Origin: CAZUGA01 sp964619885
Lineage (GTDB): Bacteria > Pseudomonadota > Gammaproteobacteria > Methylococcales > UBA1147
Reading direction: 5' to 3'
Length of the DNA stretch: 64,000 bases
NCBI GenBank assembly: GCA_964619885.1
Contig: CAZUGA010000003.1
Location: 62,001-126,000 of the forward strand
The position numbers and the translations under genes were made by a program. Positions 44,424 through 54,231 of this stretch are shown piece by piece. The notes beneath the pieces were generated by a model, which was not told the DNA's origin, ran no database searches, and saw only the letters and a program-made list of their open reading frames with translations. How positions within the stretch are numbered: the first letter of the stretch is position 1; every line of letters begins with the position of its first letter.

Positions 44424-46025
44424 ATGCAATCGTTTAACCGATTAACATACGCCCCGGTATTAGTTTCTCTGTTGATTTTACTCTCTATATTCGCAACACA
44501 ACTAATAATTAATAATGGCCCTATTATTAAAAATGATAGTTATCAGTATATTAGCGTCGCAAATAATTTCTTAGAGGGGCACTTCGCAAAAACATCAATT
44601 GTTCATTTCAATTTTGAACGTTCTCACACCACTTTGCCAGCTCCAATAACTACGTTTCCATTTGGTTATTCTTTGCTCATAACACCGCTGCTAGCCCTCG
44701 GCATACCTGGAATTCTAGCGGCCAGTCTATTCTCTATGTTAGCAAGTATAGGTGTACTAATATTATTAAATCGCTTCAGTCGAAATCATGTATTACCTAT
44801 CAGTATAAACTGGGCTTTATTAGGGCTCTACACGTTTAATGCTGCTGCAATAATTTTTAGTATTTCGGCATTAACTGAAGCGACTTTTACGTTTGTATCT
44901 TTTTGGGCAATATTGAACTTAATAGAGGGAAACAAAGCGTTAATTGAAGATAAACCTTATCAGAAAAAGCTATTATTCGGATTTCTTCTCGTTGGAATAA
45001 GTTACTGGATTCGCTATGCTGGTATATTTTTATGTTTAAGCGTAGTTATTTTTCAAACTCTTGTTTGGCTGAGTATAAAAACTCGAAATAGTTTAACTGC
45101 AGTATTTTATAGCTTGACAAGCTGTGTCTGGATTATTATCGGGTTCTTTCGCAATTGGATCTTGGTTGGAAACTGGAAAGGAGGTAATGAGAAGCCCATT
45201 TCCAATAATCTTATAGATATACTAGACGGCTTTCTTAGTAGTTCTTTTCATCTAATATTTGGCCCGTATTTAGATTTTGATTTCGATTTTTTCCCCATCC
45301 TTTGTACAGCTACTATATTTATTGTTTACGCGATAGCCGCTCATTACCTAAAACACCAGGAACGCAAGTCGGATATCAGCTTAGCATTTTTGTGTCTATA
45401 TGTGTCATTATATAGCGTTGGATTAATATATGCAGGAACAACTACCGTAATTTCCTTTGGACCCCGGATGTTTGTACCTTTAATACCGTGTTTTTTAGCT
45501 ATATTTGCATTGACTCTAAAACTTGCATTGACCAATATTGAAACGTTTCGGTTTAACCGACAATTTCGTTGGTTTTTAGTCTTCAACTTTATAGGTTATT
45601 GTTTGGTCAATATCTCTAGTCTCAATCAGACCTCTTTGGCACCACATTTTCCAGTATTAGCTGCACTACAGAGTGAAAATATATCTGGAGAAACGATATT
45701 TGATTATATCAATAAAACTGATGAAGATACGGTTTTCATTGCTAATAAAGGTCAACCTCTGGGTCACGTGATTCAACGCTCAATTATATCGTTGGTATCA
45801 TCGGAATACAGCCAGTACGAATGGAACGAACTCAATTTAATATCGCAAGCCAAAATATTCAACGCCAAGTACTTAATATTATTTAACCAAAATTATTTAG
45901 CTTCGCAAGTGGTCCGGGATAACCAATTTCTACGAAGATTAGTCGAAGGACACCATCCACCTTGGTTGGAACTAGTTCTAAAAAACGACAAAATTTGCTT
46001 ATATAAAATTTCTAAACCCGATTGA
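44424..46025 (+). CDS. GT-C-type integral membrane glycosyltransferase
   Basis: A 533-residue protein with about ten to eleven membrane helices and a soluble C-terminus. The first periplasmic loop has KNDSYQYISVANNFLEG (Asp38 as catalytic or metal-linked residue) and TTFPFGYSLLITPLLAL, the pattern of the ArnT/PMT-like GT-C superfamily, which take sugars from polyprenyl-phosphate donors on the periplasmic side. The gene is notably AT-rich (about one third GC in sampled stretches, against about half in the cellulose operon), a sign of separate ancestry. It is followed after 67 bp by the GT2-GtrA gene, which would supply the polyprenyl-phosphate sugar donor. Acceptor unknown. Confidence 0.85.
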   Translation: MQSFNRLTYAPVLVSLLILLSIFATQLIINNGPIIKNDSYQYISVANNFLEGHFAKTSIVHFNFERSHTTLPAPITTFPFGYSLLITPLLALGIPGILAASLFSMLASIGVLILLNRFSRNHVLPISINWALLGLYTFNAAAIIFSISALTEATFTFVSFWAILNLIEGNKALIEDKPYQKKLLFGFLLVGISYWIRYAGIFLCLSVVIFQTLVWLSIKTRNSLTAVFYSLTSCVWIIIGFFRNWILVGNWKGGNEKPISNNLIDILDGFLSSSFHLIFGPYLDFDFDFFPILCTATIFIVYAIAAHYLKHQERKSDISLAFLCLYVSLYSVGLIYAGTTTVISFGPRMFVPLIPCFLAIFALTLKLALTNIETFRFNRQFRWFLVFNFIGYCLVNISSLNQTSLAPHFPVLAALQSENISGETIFDYINKTDEDTVFIANKGQPLGHVIQRSIISLVSSEYSQYEWNELNLISQAKIFNAKYLILFNQNYLASQVVRDNQFLRRLVEGHHPPWLELVLKNDKICLYKISKPD

Positions 46026-46092
46026 TAGCGTACCGAATCCGAATCAACAACGTTAATTATTATTCCCCCCACTCCGAGAGCTGTTTTAATCT

Positions 46093-47193
46093 ATGCCCAG
46101 ATCAACTCAAAGACCATCTGTATCAGTTATTGTCCCAACATACTTTGAAGCGGAAAACCTACCGCTTCTAATCTCGCAAGTTGAAGCGGTCAAAAAACAA
46201 CATGATTTAGAATTGGAGCTATTGATAATGGACGACAATAGCCAAGATGGAACGCCTACAGTCATCGAACGATTGAATAAAGAATGGGTGCATTTATACG
46301 TACGGACGCGTGACCGCAGTTTGAGCCAGGCTGTATGCGAAGGCCTCGCCAAAGCTAAAAATGAGATATTTGTAGTCATGGATGCTGATTTAAGCCACCC
46401 ACCGGCTTCCATTGTGGATTTGGTCGATGGGCTCGAGGAAGGTTACGACTTTGTTTTAGGCTCACGCTATGTCAAAGGTGGCACCACCGGACACGACTGG
46501 GGCTTTTTGAGATGGGCGAATAGCCGAATTGCGACACTGCTTGCCTTACCTTTTACTACGATTCGAGATCCAATGAGTGGTTTTTTCGCAATTTCTCGGA
46601 AAACCTATTTAAAGGCTAGCCACTTTAATCCCATTGGATACAAAATAGGTTTAGAAATTCTAGTAAAATGTGGCTGTGACAAAATACATGAGGTCCCAAT
46701 TCACTTTGAGAATCGTAAATTTGGTGAAAGTAAATTAACCTTCACCGAACAACTTAAATACATTCAACATATAAGGCGACTTTTTACCCATAAATACGGC
46801 ACATGGTCTCATCTATTACAGTTTTTGATCGTTGGCTCATTAGGTATGGTTGTAAACCTTGGATTACTCACAATTTTCCTGGCACTAACGATACCCGTAA
46901 ATGCCTCAATCGGCCTTGCCATTTCTATATCTATGCTTTTTAACTTTTTCTTGAATAGGCGGTATACATTCTCCTATGCTCGACGCAACTCGATGTTCAG
47001 GCAACTAATCGGATTTATTGGGGCTTGTTCAATAGGGGCCATCGCTAATTACCTTATTGCTACCGGAATCTTATTATCAAATCCGGAGCTAAGCCCACAA
47101 CTTGCTGCGGTATTCGGTATTATCGTGGGTAGCGGTATCAATTTTACATTTAATCGATATGGTGTCTTTAAGCAGGAACACTTTAGGGTATAG
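46093..47193 (+). CDS. Polyprenyl-phosphate glycosyltransferase (GT2) fused to GtrA domain
   Basis: A 366-residue fusion. Residues about 8-230 are a DPM1-like GT2 domain with SVIVPTYFEAENLP, the DDN triad at 47-49 and DADLSHPP from 97. The segment IRDPMSGFFAISR and FENRKFGESKLT are typical of dolichyl-phosphate mannose synthase relatives. Residues about 240-366 form a four-helix GtrA-like domain (LLQFLIVGSLGMVVNLGLLT, FNFFLNRRYTFSYA), thought to help flip the lipid-linked sugar across the membrane. Such proteins load a hexose or other sugar onto undecaprenyl phosphate on the cytoplasmic side, for use by a GT-C enzyme such as the one just upstream. It is convergent with the RND pump gene. Confidence 0.93.
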   Translation: MPRSTQRPSVSVIVPTYFEAENLPLLISQVEAVKKQHDLELELLIMDDNSQDGTPTVIERLNKEWVHLYVRTRDRSLSQAVCEGLAKAKNEIFVVMDADLSHPPASIVDLVDGLEEGYDFVLGSRYVKGGTTGHDWGFLRWANSRIATLLALPFTTIRDPMSGFFAISRKTYLKASHFNPIGYKIGLEILVKCGCDKIHEVPIHFENRKFGESKLTFTEQLKYIQHIRRLFTHKYGTWSHLLQFLIVGSLGMVVNLGLLTIFLALTIPVNASIGLAISISMLFNFFLNRRYTFSYARRNSMFRQLIGFIGACSIGAIANYLIATGILLSNPELSPQLAAVFGIIVGSGINFTFNRYGVFKQEHFRV

Positions 47194-47270
47194 CCATTGG
47201 CAGGTTCAGGCATTGACTCTTGCTACACCGAATCGTGCATCGCAGCCAAACATATACACTTATTCTCGCT

Positions 47271-50200
47271 CTAATATTGAATTTTACGCATATAATTTAA
47301 AACTTGCCGAAATTCCAATATCAACGACAATAAAGCCGGTAGAAAACTAAGGGTAATCAAGGTTGAAAAGAAGATTCCTGACAACACAATAATGCCCAAG
47401 CCGCGATAGAGCTCCGTACCCGCACCTGACAAAAACACAAGTGGCGACAATCCCAAAATAGTTGTAACACTAGACATTACTATAGGCCGAATTCGGGTAC
47501 GAGTACTTTCGACGACGGCTCGCCGAGGCTCCATGTTTCGATCACGAATGTTTTTCAAGGTCTGCTCTACGAGGAGAATCGGATTATTCACTACCGTACC
47601 AATCAATACCAAGAAGCCTAACATTGTAATTACATCGAACGGCTGATGGACCGGTTGAAACAAATATTCACAGAGAAAATTAAACATCCATAGTCCAACG
47701 ATACCGCCACTTATCCCCACTGGAACAGTTGTCATAATAATCAATGGGTAACCCCAATGTGAGAAAATTGCGACCATCAGCAAGTATGAGATTAGTACTG
47801 CAACAAGAAAATTTATACCCAGTGCGTCTAACGTTGATTTTAGCCGGTCGCTGGCGCCACTTATACGTACGCTGATTCCCTCGGGAAACTCTCCAGCCTC
47901 GAACATACCGTCGATTATTTCCGATTCTACAATCGATAACGCGGCCTCTAACGGAATTTCGCGCGGAGGTATGATTGATAAGGTGACGGTCCTTTGTCCA
48001 TCGACACGCCGCAGTACTTCAGTGCTTATAATTCGCCGAATATCTGCCACGGACCCCAAAGGAATCACCCCCCCATCTTTGGAATATAACTGCAAATATT
48101 GCAACTCTTCAGGGTTACTTAAAGTACCTTCAGTACTGAATAAATAGATATCGATTTTATCGTCGTTAAGAAAAAATTCGTCCACGAACGCCCCATCCGA
48201 CATTGCCCATACCGCATAACCCAACTCATCAGCACTAATCCCCAATTCGGCTGCGCGCTCCCAATCGGGATGGATTTCCATCAACGGTTGCCCCATGGTC
48301 AACGATGACGGCTGCGGCCGCACCTGCGGATTATCAAAAATTTCTTTGCTGCGTTGATACACGCTTAGGCTTGTAGCCAGCAAATCATCGAGCTTCGACC
48401 CACTGATATCCAAATTGATACTTCGTGTACCTCCAAGATTGCTGGCAAAAATAGAACCGCGTGAAGAAAACGAAATTACCCCAGGCACCTCAGCAAACTT
48501 TTTGGATAACACCGCAATCAAGTCATCAATATCGCCGGCATCCTTGGTCTCGACGATCATCAATATCATCTTGGAACGTACATAACTCACGACAAAGCGC
48601 AGTGCTGGCACCTCGGTTTGGCCATTATGAAAACGCTCCGGACTATCATTAAGGGCGGGAAGAAAATAATCATGCATTTTATCCAGTACACCAGTCATTT
48701 CTTCCAGGTTATAGCCTGGTGGGGCGAACATAAACGAAAAAGTTTTGGATTCCTCCCCTTCCGGTAAATATTCTGCTTTGGGTGTTAATAGCAAAATAAT
48801 CAACGCTGTTGTTACAAAAGTACTGACCACTAGCAACAATCTTCGGCCGACTCCTAACATTAGCCATTCCACAATTGCCATTATACTGACCCCGCAAGCA
48901 GCAGCGGCACCATACACCGAAAATTGCCCCGCTCGTCGATTACCCAAAAACTTAGGCGGATGTAGAAAACGGGCACAAGCGGACGGAATGATAGTGACGG
49001 CGACTATCATCGACATCAATACCGAGGCCGAAATTGCAATCGCGATATCAGAATACAACTGGCCAGCTTCTTCGGTCACGAATATGACCGGCAAAAATAC
49101 AAAAACCGTAGTGAGGGTTGAGGCTAATACAGCGGTCCAAACTTCCTGTACGCCATCTAATGCAGCCTGATAGTTAGATTTACCCATGCTGCGATGGCGA
49201 AAAATGTTTTCCAAAACAACAATACTATTATCCAACGTCATGCCTATCGCAAAAGCGACACCTGCGAGCGATATAACATTAATCGTACGCCCCATCACGA
49301 GCAATCCCAAAAAAGCCGCAACCGTACATACTGGGATCCCGCAGGCGCCAACCAATGTCGCCGATGGCGACCGCAAGAATAAAAACAGGACCAGGGTCGC
49401 CAACAGTGCGCCTATCAAAACATTCTGCCGTACCACCGAGACGGCATCTTTGACGTACTGCACATCTTCACTGGTCAATTCCACTTGCATACCGTTTGGT
49501 TTCAATACGCTTTCATTGATCTCCGCCATACGTTCCATGACGCCATCCATAACATCGATCACGTTGGTCCCGACCTGGCGCCTAACCCCAAGCGTAAGAT
49601 TTGGCCGGCCGTTGGCATACGATCGGACCCGAATCTCGAAATGGCTTAACTCTACATAACCAACATCCCGCAGCCGAACCATCGCGCCATCTCGATGGGC
49701 GATTACCATATTTTCTATGTCCTCAACATCCTCAAAACGACCCACCGTACGCAAAAGATACCGTCGCTTACCGCTATCGATGTCACCACCAGAAACGTCG
49801 CGGTTTCGCGCACGAATTGTAGACCTTAAATCGGCCAGACTAATCTGCCGCTGGGCAAGCTTAGCCGGATCCACATAGATACGCATTTGCCGTTTTGCCC
49901 CCCCCCAAAGATCGACTTGGGAAACGCCAGAAACCCGTTCTATGCGAGTACGAACATTGTCATTTACAAAATCGTGCATCGAAACCAGATTAACGTTTTG
50001 CGGGTTTCCCGGCAGAGGTTGGATGCGAAAGAACATGAACGCGGTATCGGAAAATGAACTGGTCACCATCCGCGGTTGATCGACGTTTTCCGGATAACCC
50101 GGGACCTGGGTCAATGCGTTATTTACCCGAATCAACACATCATCGATATCCACACCGTGCGGAAACTCAAGTTCGATGGTGGCACTCCCGGTTTCTGCCT

Positions 50201-50441
50201 TGGAGGTCATTCGTTCCAGATTCGGAATCGAGCGCAAATAATTCTCTTGCTCGATCAAAATTTCCTTTTCGATATCCTGTGGTCCTGCGCCTGGCCAGGT
50301 GGTTATAACCGAAATGGTTCGTGCATCAAGGTCCGGAATCATCTGAACTGGAACGCGAAGCACCGCAATCACTCCAAATAAACAGATAATCAGAATCGCG
50401 ACGGTAAGAATGACACCATTTCTAATGGTAAGACTAAACAC
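47271..50441 (-). CDS. RND efflux transporter, inner-membrane permease (HAE1/AcrB family)
   Basis: A 1056-residue RND permease with the standard twelve-helix plan and two large periplasmic loops. The start is a GTG at 50441; in-frame upstream there is a stop only eight codons away, so no longer start exists. Family segments include RVPVQMIPDLDARTISVITT at the N-terminus, AFAIGMTLDNSIVVLENIF in helix 4 (one of the two AcrB relay Asp residues is Asn) and PIVMSSVTTILGLSPLVF near the end. It exports substrates across the envelope using the proton gradient with the adaptor encoded upstream. No TolC-type channel is adjacent; a chromosomal TolC elsewhere would be needed. The gap to the adaptor gene is 26 bp. 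Confidence 0.93.
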   Translation of the reverse strand: MFSLTIRNGVILTVAILIICLFGVIAVLRVPVQMIPDLDARTISVITTWPGAGPQDIEKEILIEQENYLRSIPNLERMTSKAETGSATIELEFPHGVDIDDVLIRVNNALTQVPGYPENVDQPRMVTSSFSDTAFMFFRIQPLPGNPQNVNLVSMHDFVNDNVRTRIERVSGVSQVDLWGGAKRQMRIYVDPAKLAQRQISLADLRSTIRARNRDVSGGDIDSGKRRYLLRTVGRFEDVEDIENMVIAHRDGAMVRLRDVGYVELSHFEIRVRSYANGRPNLTLGVRRQVGTNVIDVMDGVMERMAEINESVLKPNGMQVELTSEDVQYVKDAVSVVRQNVLIGALLATLVLFLFLRSPSATLVGACGIPVCTVAAFLGLLVMGRTINVISLAGVAFAIGMTLDNSIVVLENIFRHRSMGKSNYQAALDGVQEVWTAVLASTLTTVFVFLPVIFVTEEAGQLYSDIAIAISASVLMSMIVAVTIIPSACARFLHPPKFLGNRRAGQFSVYGAAAACGVSIMAIVEWLMLGVGRRLLLVVSTFVTTALIILLLTPKAEYLPEGEESKTFSFMFAPPGYNLEEMTGVLDKMHDYFLPALNDSPERFHNGQTEVPALRFVVSYVRSKMILMIVETKDAGDIDDLIAVLSKKFAEVPGVISFSSRGSIFASNLGGTRSINLDISGSKLDDLLATSLSVYQRSKEIFDNPQVRPQPSSLTMGQPLMEIHPDWERAAELGISADELGYAVWAMSDGAFVDEFFLNDDKIDIYLFSTEGTLSNPEELQYLQLYSKDGGVIPLGSVADIRRIISTEVLRRVDGQRTVTLSIIPPREIPLEAALSIVESEIIDGMFEAGEFPEGISVRISGASDRLKSTLDALGINFLVAVLISYLLMVAIFSHWGYPLIIMTTVPVGISGGIVGLWMFNFLCEYLFQPVHQPFDVITMLGFLVLIGTVVNNPILLVEQTLKNIRDRNMEPRRAVVESTRTRIRPIVMSSVTTILGLSPLVFLSGAGTELYRGLGIIVLSGIFFSTLITLSFLPALLSLILEFRQVLNYMRKIQY

Positions 50442-50467
50442 TGAACCGGTATATTTGAGTTACTGCA

Positions 50468-51535
50468 TCAATCCAACACGCGAACGCGCTGCTTAGGTTT
50501 TAAATTTTCATTACCACGAATCACAATCTGATCGCCTGGACCTATCGATCCATCCACTACTTCTACCGAAGTTTGATACGATCGACCGGTTTTTATCCTT
50601 ACTGGGTCGACAATTTTTTGTCCGTCCTTTCCGGATACCCGCCAAACCGTATCTGAGCCATCAGGATTTTTTACTACAGCATCTCTTGGAACCATGATGA
50701 CCGTCGCAACCGCATTCCGCCCAACTAGAAAATTCACCTTGGCCGACATTCCTGGTGCAATCAATCGGTCTGAATTAGCCAGGTCAATTCTCACTGGAAA
50801 AGTTCGACCGGTCGCATTGGCGATGGGAATTTTTTTGCTCACGCTAGCCTCAAAAGGCTGTTGAGGCAGCGCATCAAAGATCAACTGCACTGGCATTCCG
50901 ATCTGTATCAGACTGAAATATCTTTGGGGAACAGGGACTCGAACGCGCAAAGTTGAAATATCGTACAATTTTAATATCGCATCACCGGGCTCTACCCACT
51001 GGCCAACTTCCACTATGATATCCCCGATTACACCATCGAACGGCGCACGAATAACAAAACGTTTTGAAAACTCTAGCGCGCGCCGGTATTCGGCGTTAAG
51101 CTTGGTCAACGCCGCTTTTTTCATTTGTACATCCGCAATCAAAGTTTTATATGCGGTCTCGGCAACATGCCGCTTGGCAACGAGTTTTGCCGATTCATCG
51201 CGTTGCCGTATCGCTTCACGCCAACGTTCGCGTCCTTCAGCCAATGCGGCCGCGGCTTGATCGACATTAAGATCGGCGATGACCTTATCCAATTCAACCA
51301 TAACTTCACCTTGCACCACCTTGTCACCATCATCGACCAATATCCTGGCAACCAAACCATCGACTTCGGGCGAAATCAATGATTGACGTTGGGGCATCGC
51401 TGAACCTGTTAACGGGATTTGATCAAGCAACCGATTGTATTCAACCACACTGATTTTGACTGGAATTATTTTGTCATCCGCAGCAGCGGAGCTGATGCAA
51501 CATAACAACAGCAACCCAAGATTTCGGTACGCCAT
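50468..51535 (-). CDS. RND periplasmic adaptor (membrane fusion protein)
   Basis: A 355-residue adaptor. The frame is open to 51583, but the ATG at 51535 has a GCAGGA ribosome-binding site and gives a proper signal peptide (MAYRNLGLLLLCCISSAAA). The mature protein has a biotinyl-lipoyl-like split domain (SPEVDGLVARILVDDGDKVV and RAPFDGVIGDIIVEVGQWVE), an alpha-helical hairpin between them, then beta-barrel and membrane-proximal domains (VSKKIPIANATGRTFPVRID and GSDTVWRVSGKDGQ). It bridges the permease to the outer-membrane channel. First gene of the efflux unit; no regulator is next to it. Confidence 0.92.
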   Translation of the reverse strand: MAYRNLGLLLLCCISSAAADDKIIPVKISVVEYNRLLDQIPLTGSAMPQRQSLISPEVDGLVARILVDDGDKVVQGEVMVELDKVIADLNVDQAAAALAEGRERWREAIRQRDESAKLVAKRHVAETAYKTLIADVQMKKAALTKLNAEYRRALEFSKRFVIRAPFDGVIGDIIVEVGQWVEPGDAILKLYDISTLRVRVPVPQRYFSLIQIGMPVQLIFDALPQQPFEASVSKKIPIANATGRTFPVRIDLANSDRLIAPGMSAKVNFLVGRNAVATVIMVPRDAVVKNPDGSDTVWRVSGKDGQKIVDPVRIKTGRSYQTSVEVVDGSIGPGDQIVIRGNENLKPKQRVRVLD

Positions 51536-51958
51536 TAAGAATAATCCTGCATCTACATGTCGCCTACCCTGTACGTCTTGCATTAGGTTTTGTATCTCAA
51601 AAAAAATAACATGTACTTGGCCTTAGATTACCTGCAAACAATTCTAACCCGGAATGACAATTTTTAAATCGTAATAGTATTCAGATAACAACTATCGATC
51701 CACGCCTGTTACAGTATCAAACACGATAGTTCTACAAGTGATCAACTTACATCTTTGGATACATGATAATTGCATATCTTGTCTTTACTCAAACCCTTAT
51801 AGTTCTAGCCAGTCCATATTAAGAAGTTATCTTGCTAACTAAATTCGGTGGCATGCAGGAATCCCGAATGTCACTAAATTATCCGTCGGCAGAAAAGACC
51901 AAAGCGGCCAAGGAACCATTTTAATAAAGTCAACGTCTAATATCGCGAGGGTTTAAGT
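51536..51958. other. Divergent intergenic region
   Basis: 423 bp between the efflux unit and the second universal stress protein. AT-rich, no frame and no hairpin I would stand behind; promoters of both units lie here. Confidence 0.4.
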
Positions 51959-52414
51959 ATGCCGAAAAACATCAAAAAAATTCTAGTCCCCATCGACCAT
52001 TCGGAACCATCGCTTGAAGCAGCATGGGTAGGTCTGACGGTAGCTAACGCACTAGATGCAAGCCTCACTCTAATGCACGTCCACGAGCACTCAACATTAG
52101 AATTTACCCACGTTCACTATTCGGAATTTGACCAACTGACGCACGATAATTTTCATGACACCGTACTCAAATACGTCGATGACCCATATTCAAACGAGCT
52201 GTGCTCGGCAATTAATAAGGGCATTGTAGAGACCGATTGCCAACAGTGTGAGGACAAGCCATCCGTCGAAATATGCCGTTATGCAGAAAATGAAGATATC
52301 AGCCTGATCGTCATGGGTTCTCGAGGGCATACCAGTATTGAAGAACTGTTGATAGGCAGTGTAAGTTCAGAAGTTCTACACCACGCACCCTGCCCAGTTA
52401 CCATCGTCCGCTAA
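51959..52414 (+). CDS. Universal stress protein, UspA family
   Basis: A 151-residue universal stress protein, same length as and a close paralog of the one at 22735-23190 (both start with IxKILVPID-SEP and share DEIC/VEIC and SSEVLHxAPCPVT endings). Here the nucleotide-binding motif is intact: MGSRGHTSIEELLIGSVSS fits G-x2-G-x9-G-S. Both contain a Cys-containing middle section (CQQCEDKPS here). It probably binds ATP and is induced in stress. A GAGGG element precedes the ATG by 8 bp. It is convergent with fadD. Confidence 0.92.
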   Translation: MPKNIKKILVPIDHSEPSLEAAWVGLTVANALDASLTLMHVHEHSTLEFTHVHYSEFDQLTHDNFHDTVLKYVDDPYSNELCSAINKGIVETDCQQCEDKPSVEICRYAENEDISLIVMGSRGHTSIEELLIGSVSSEVLHHAPCPVTIVR

Positions 52415-52457
52415 AAGACAAAATCGCGCTGGGGCTTCCCGGCCCTAGTCTGGCGAA

Positions 52458-54125
52458 TCACATTTCGCGCAATTGCCTGCGTAAAACCTTTCCGACCTTG
52501 CTTTTCGGGATTTCGTCAAGAAAAACGATTGCGTCTGGCACTTTATATGAAGTCATGTTTTCGCGGCAATAAGTTTCTATCATTTCCGCACTCAAATGCG
52601 GATCATTCCTAACAATAAAAGCCTTTACGATTTCACCCGATACCATATGTGCCTCGCCGACCACACCCGCATCGGCGATTTTTGGATGAGCGACCAAAAT
52701 CTGCTCGATTTCATTCGGATAAACATTGAATCCCGAAACGATGATTAGATCCTTTTGCCGATCTACAATGCTTACGAAACCATCTTGATTTATTGTCGCG
52801 ATATCTCCTGTGCGTAACCATCCGTCCTTGGTCAGTACATTGGCTGTTTCGGTTTCCTTACCCCAGTAACCCTGCATAACCTGCGGACCTTTGACCAACA
52901 ATTCACCCTCTTCACCAATATTCACCGCAGTTCCCTTCTCGCTGCATATCTGAACCATTGTCGACGGAACCGGCACACCCACTGTCCCATTGTATTCGCG
53001 CAGGTTCAGCGGATTGCAGCATACTCCAGGGGATGCCTCTGTTAGACCGTAAGCTTGGCATACGGGTAGTCCGGTAATTTGCTGCCATTTCTCGGCGACT
53101 GACTTCTGGATCGAGGCCCCTCCTCCGACAACAAAACGCAAATCGGTAAAATCTAAAGTTGCAAATCGCTCGTTGTCTAACAATTTTGCAAACAGCGCAT
53201 TTACCCCTGCTATACAAGTGAATTTCGCTTGTTCCAGCTCGGACACTAGCGCATCGGAATCCCTAGGATCGGTGATTAAGTATTGAATTCCGCCAAATCT
53301 TAACAAGCTAAGAAAATTAAGCGTCAACGCGAAAATATGATATAGGGGCAAAGCTATAATCACGCGTTCCTGACCTTCTCTCAAGGTTTGCCGCAACCAC
53401 AAATTAGTTTGTTCTATATTCGCCAATAGATTTCCATGGCTCAACATTGCGCCCTTCGCAGTCCCGGTTGTACCACCGGTATACTGCAAAAATGCCAAAT
53501 CTTCATGCGTGATAGGCACTCGCTTAAAATCTGTTCTGCACTGAAAAGCGGTTTTCAACGAAATAGCACCTTCGATACGCCATTCCGGGACACTCCGTTT
53601 AAGGTATTTAGCGGCTAGATTAATCGCAACGGATTTGGGCCAGGGAAACAGATCGCCTAGTTGAGTCACCAGTACATGTTCAATGGCGGTACCTTCTACT
53701 GCCCGCTCCACCGCATTTGCACATCCGGCGAACACAATAATCGTGGTCGCAGCGCAATCTTTTAGTTGTTCATGTATTTCCCTAGAAGTATAAAATGGGT
53801 TGAAGTTGACGACCACCAATCCAGCCTTTAATGCACCCATTATCACAACCGGATATTGCAAACTATTTGGCAACATGACGGCCAAGCGATCTCCTTTGCT
53901 TAATTTCAGCGTATTCTGTAAATAAGCCGCGAACCAACGGCTATAACGGTTAAATTCAGAATAACTCAGTTGAACCCCATAGTTACTCAACGCGGGTTTA
54001 TCTAAAAATCGCAGACAACAATCGTGTAAATAATCGCCCACCGACGAATAAGAAAGCTTGCCAATTTCAGCCGGCACGCCTGGTTCATAAGCGTTCAACC
54101 AATGTTTATGCACCGATGCTCTCAT
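52458..54125 (-). CDS. fadD: Long-chain fatty-acid--CoA ligase (FadD)
   Basis: A 555-residue AMP-forming acyl-CoA synthetase, about the length of E. coli FadD (561). The P-loop QYTGGTTGTAKGAMLSH is at 214-230, followed by PLYHIFALTLNFL, the adenine motif CQAYGLTEASPGVC and WLRTGDIATINQDGFVSIVDR with KVGKVLRRQLREM at the C-terminus. It activates fatty acids with CoA and ATP for beta-oxidation or lipid synthesis at the membrane. It follows the aldehyde dehydrogenase gene on the same strand after 106 bp, so fatty aldehyde to fatty acid to acyl-CoA is a plausible sequence; that pairing is inference. Confidence 0.9.
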   Translation of the reverse strand: MRASVHKHWLNAYEPGVPAEIGKLSYSSVGDYLHDCCLRFLDKPALSNYGVQLSYSEFNRYSRWFAAYLQNTLKLSKGDRLAVMLPNSLQYPVVIMGALKAGLVVVNFNPFYTSREIHEQLKDCAATTIIVFAGCANAVERAVEGTAIEHVLVTQLGDLFPWPKSVAINLAAKYLKRSVPEWRIEGAISLKTAFQCRTDFKRVPITHEDLAFLQYTGGTTGTAKGAMLSHGNLLANIEQTNLWLRQTLREGQERVIIALPLYHIFALTLNFLSLLRFGGIQYLITDPRDSDALVSELEQAKFTCIAGVNALFAKLLDNERFATLDFTDLRFVVGGGASIQKSVAEKWQQITGLPVCQAYGLTEASPGVCCNPLNLREYNGTVGVPVPSTMVQICSEKGTAVNIGEEGELLVKGPQVMQGYWGKETETANVLTKDGWLRTGDIATINQDGFVSIVDRQKDLIIVSGFNVYPNEIEQILVAHPKIADAGVVGEAHMVSGEIVKAFIVRNDPHLSAEMIETYCRENMTSYKVPDAIVFLDEIPKSKVGKVLRRQLREM

Positions 54126-54231
54126 AAGATTATCCGAAATAGAACGCGCTTGGTTGTGGGCCCTCGATATTTCTGCTCATCCAACTATCTGACCGTCAAC
54201 ATAGATTCGTGTCAAAAAATAAGCTCTGCGC

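Noticed and set aside
52430..52448. GC-rich hairpin between the second universal stress gene and fadD
   Set aside because: Short stem with a G-T pair and no T-run on either strand.
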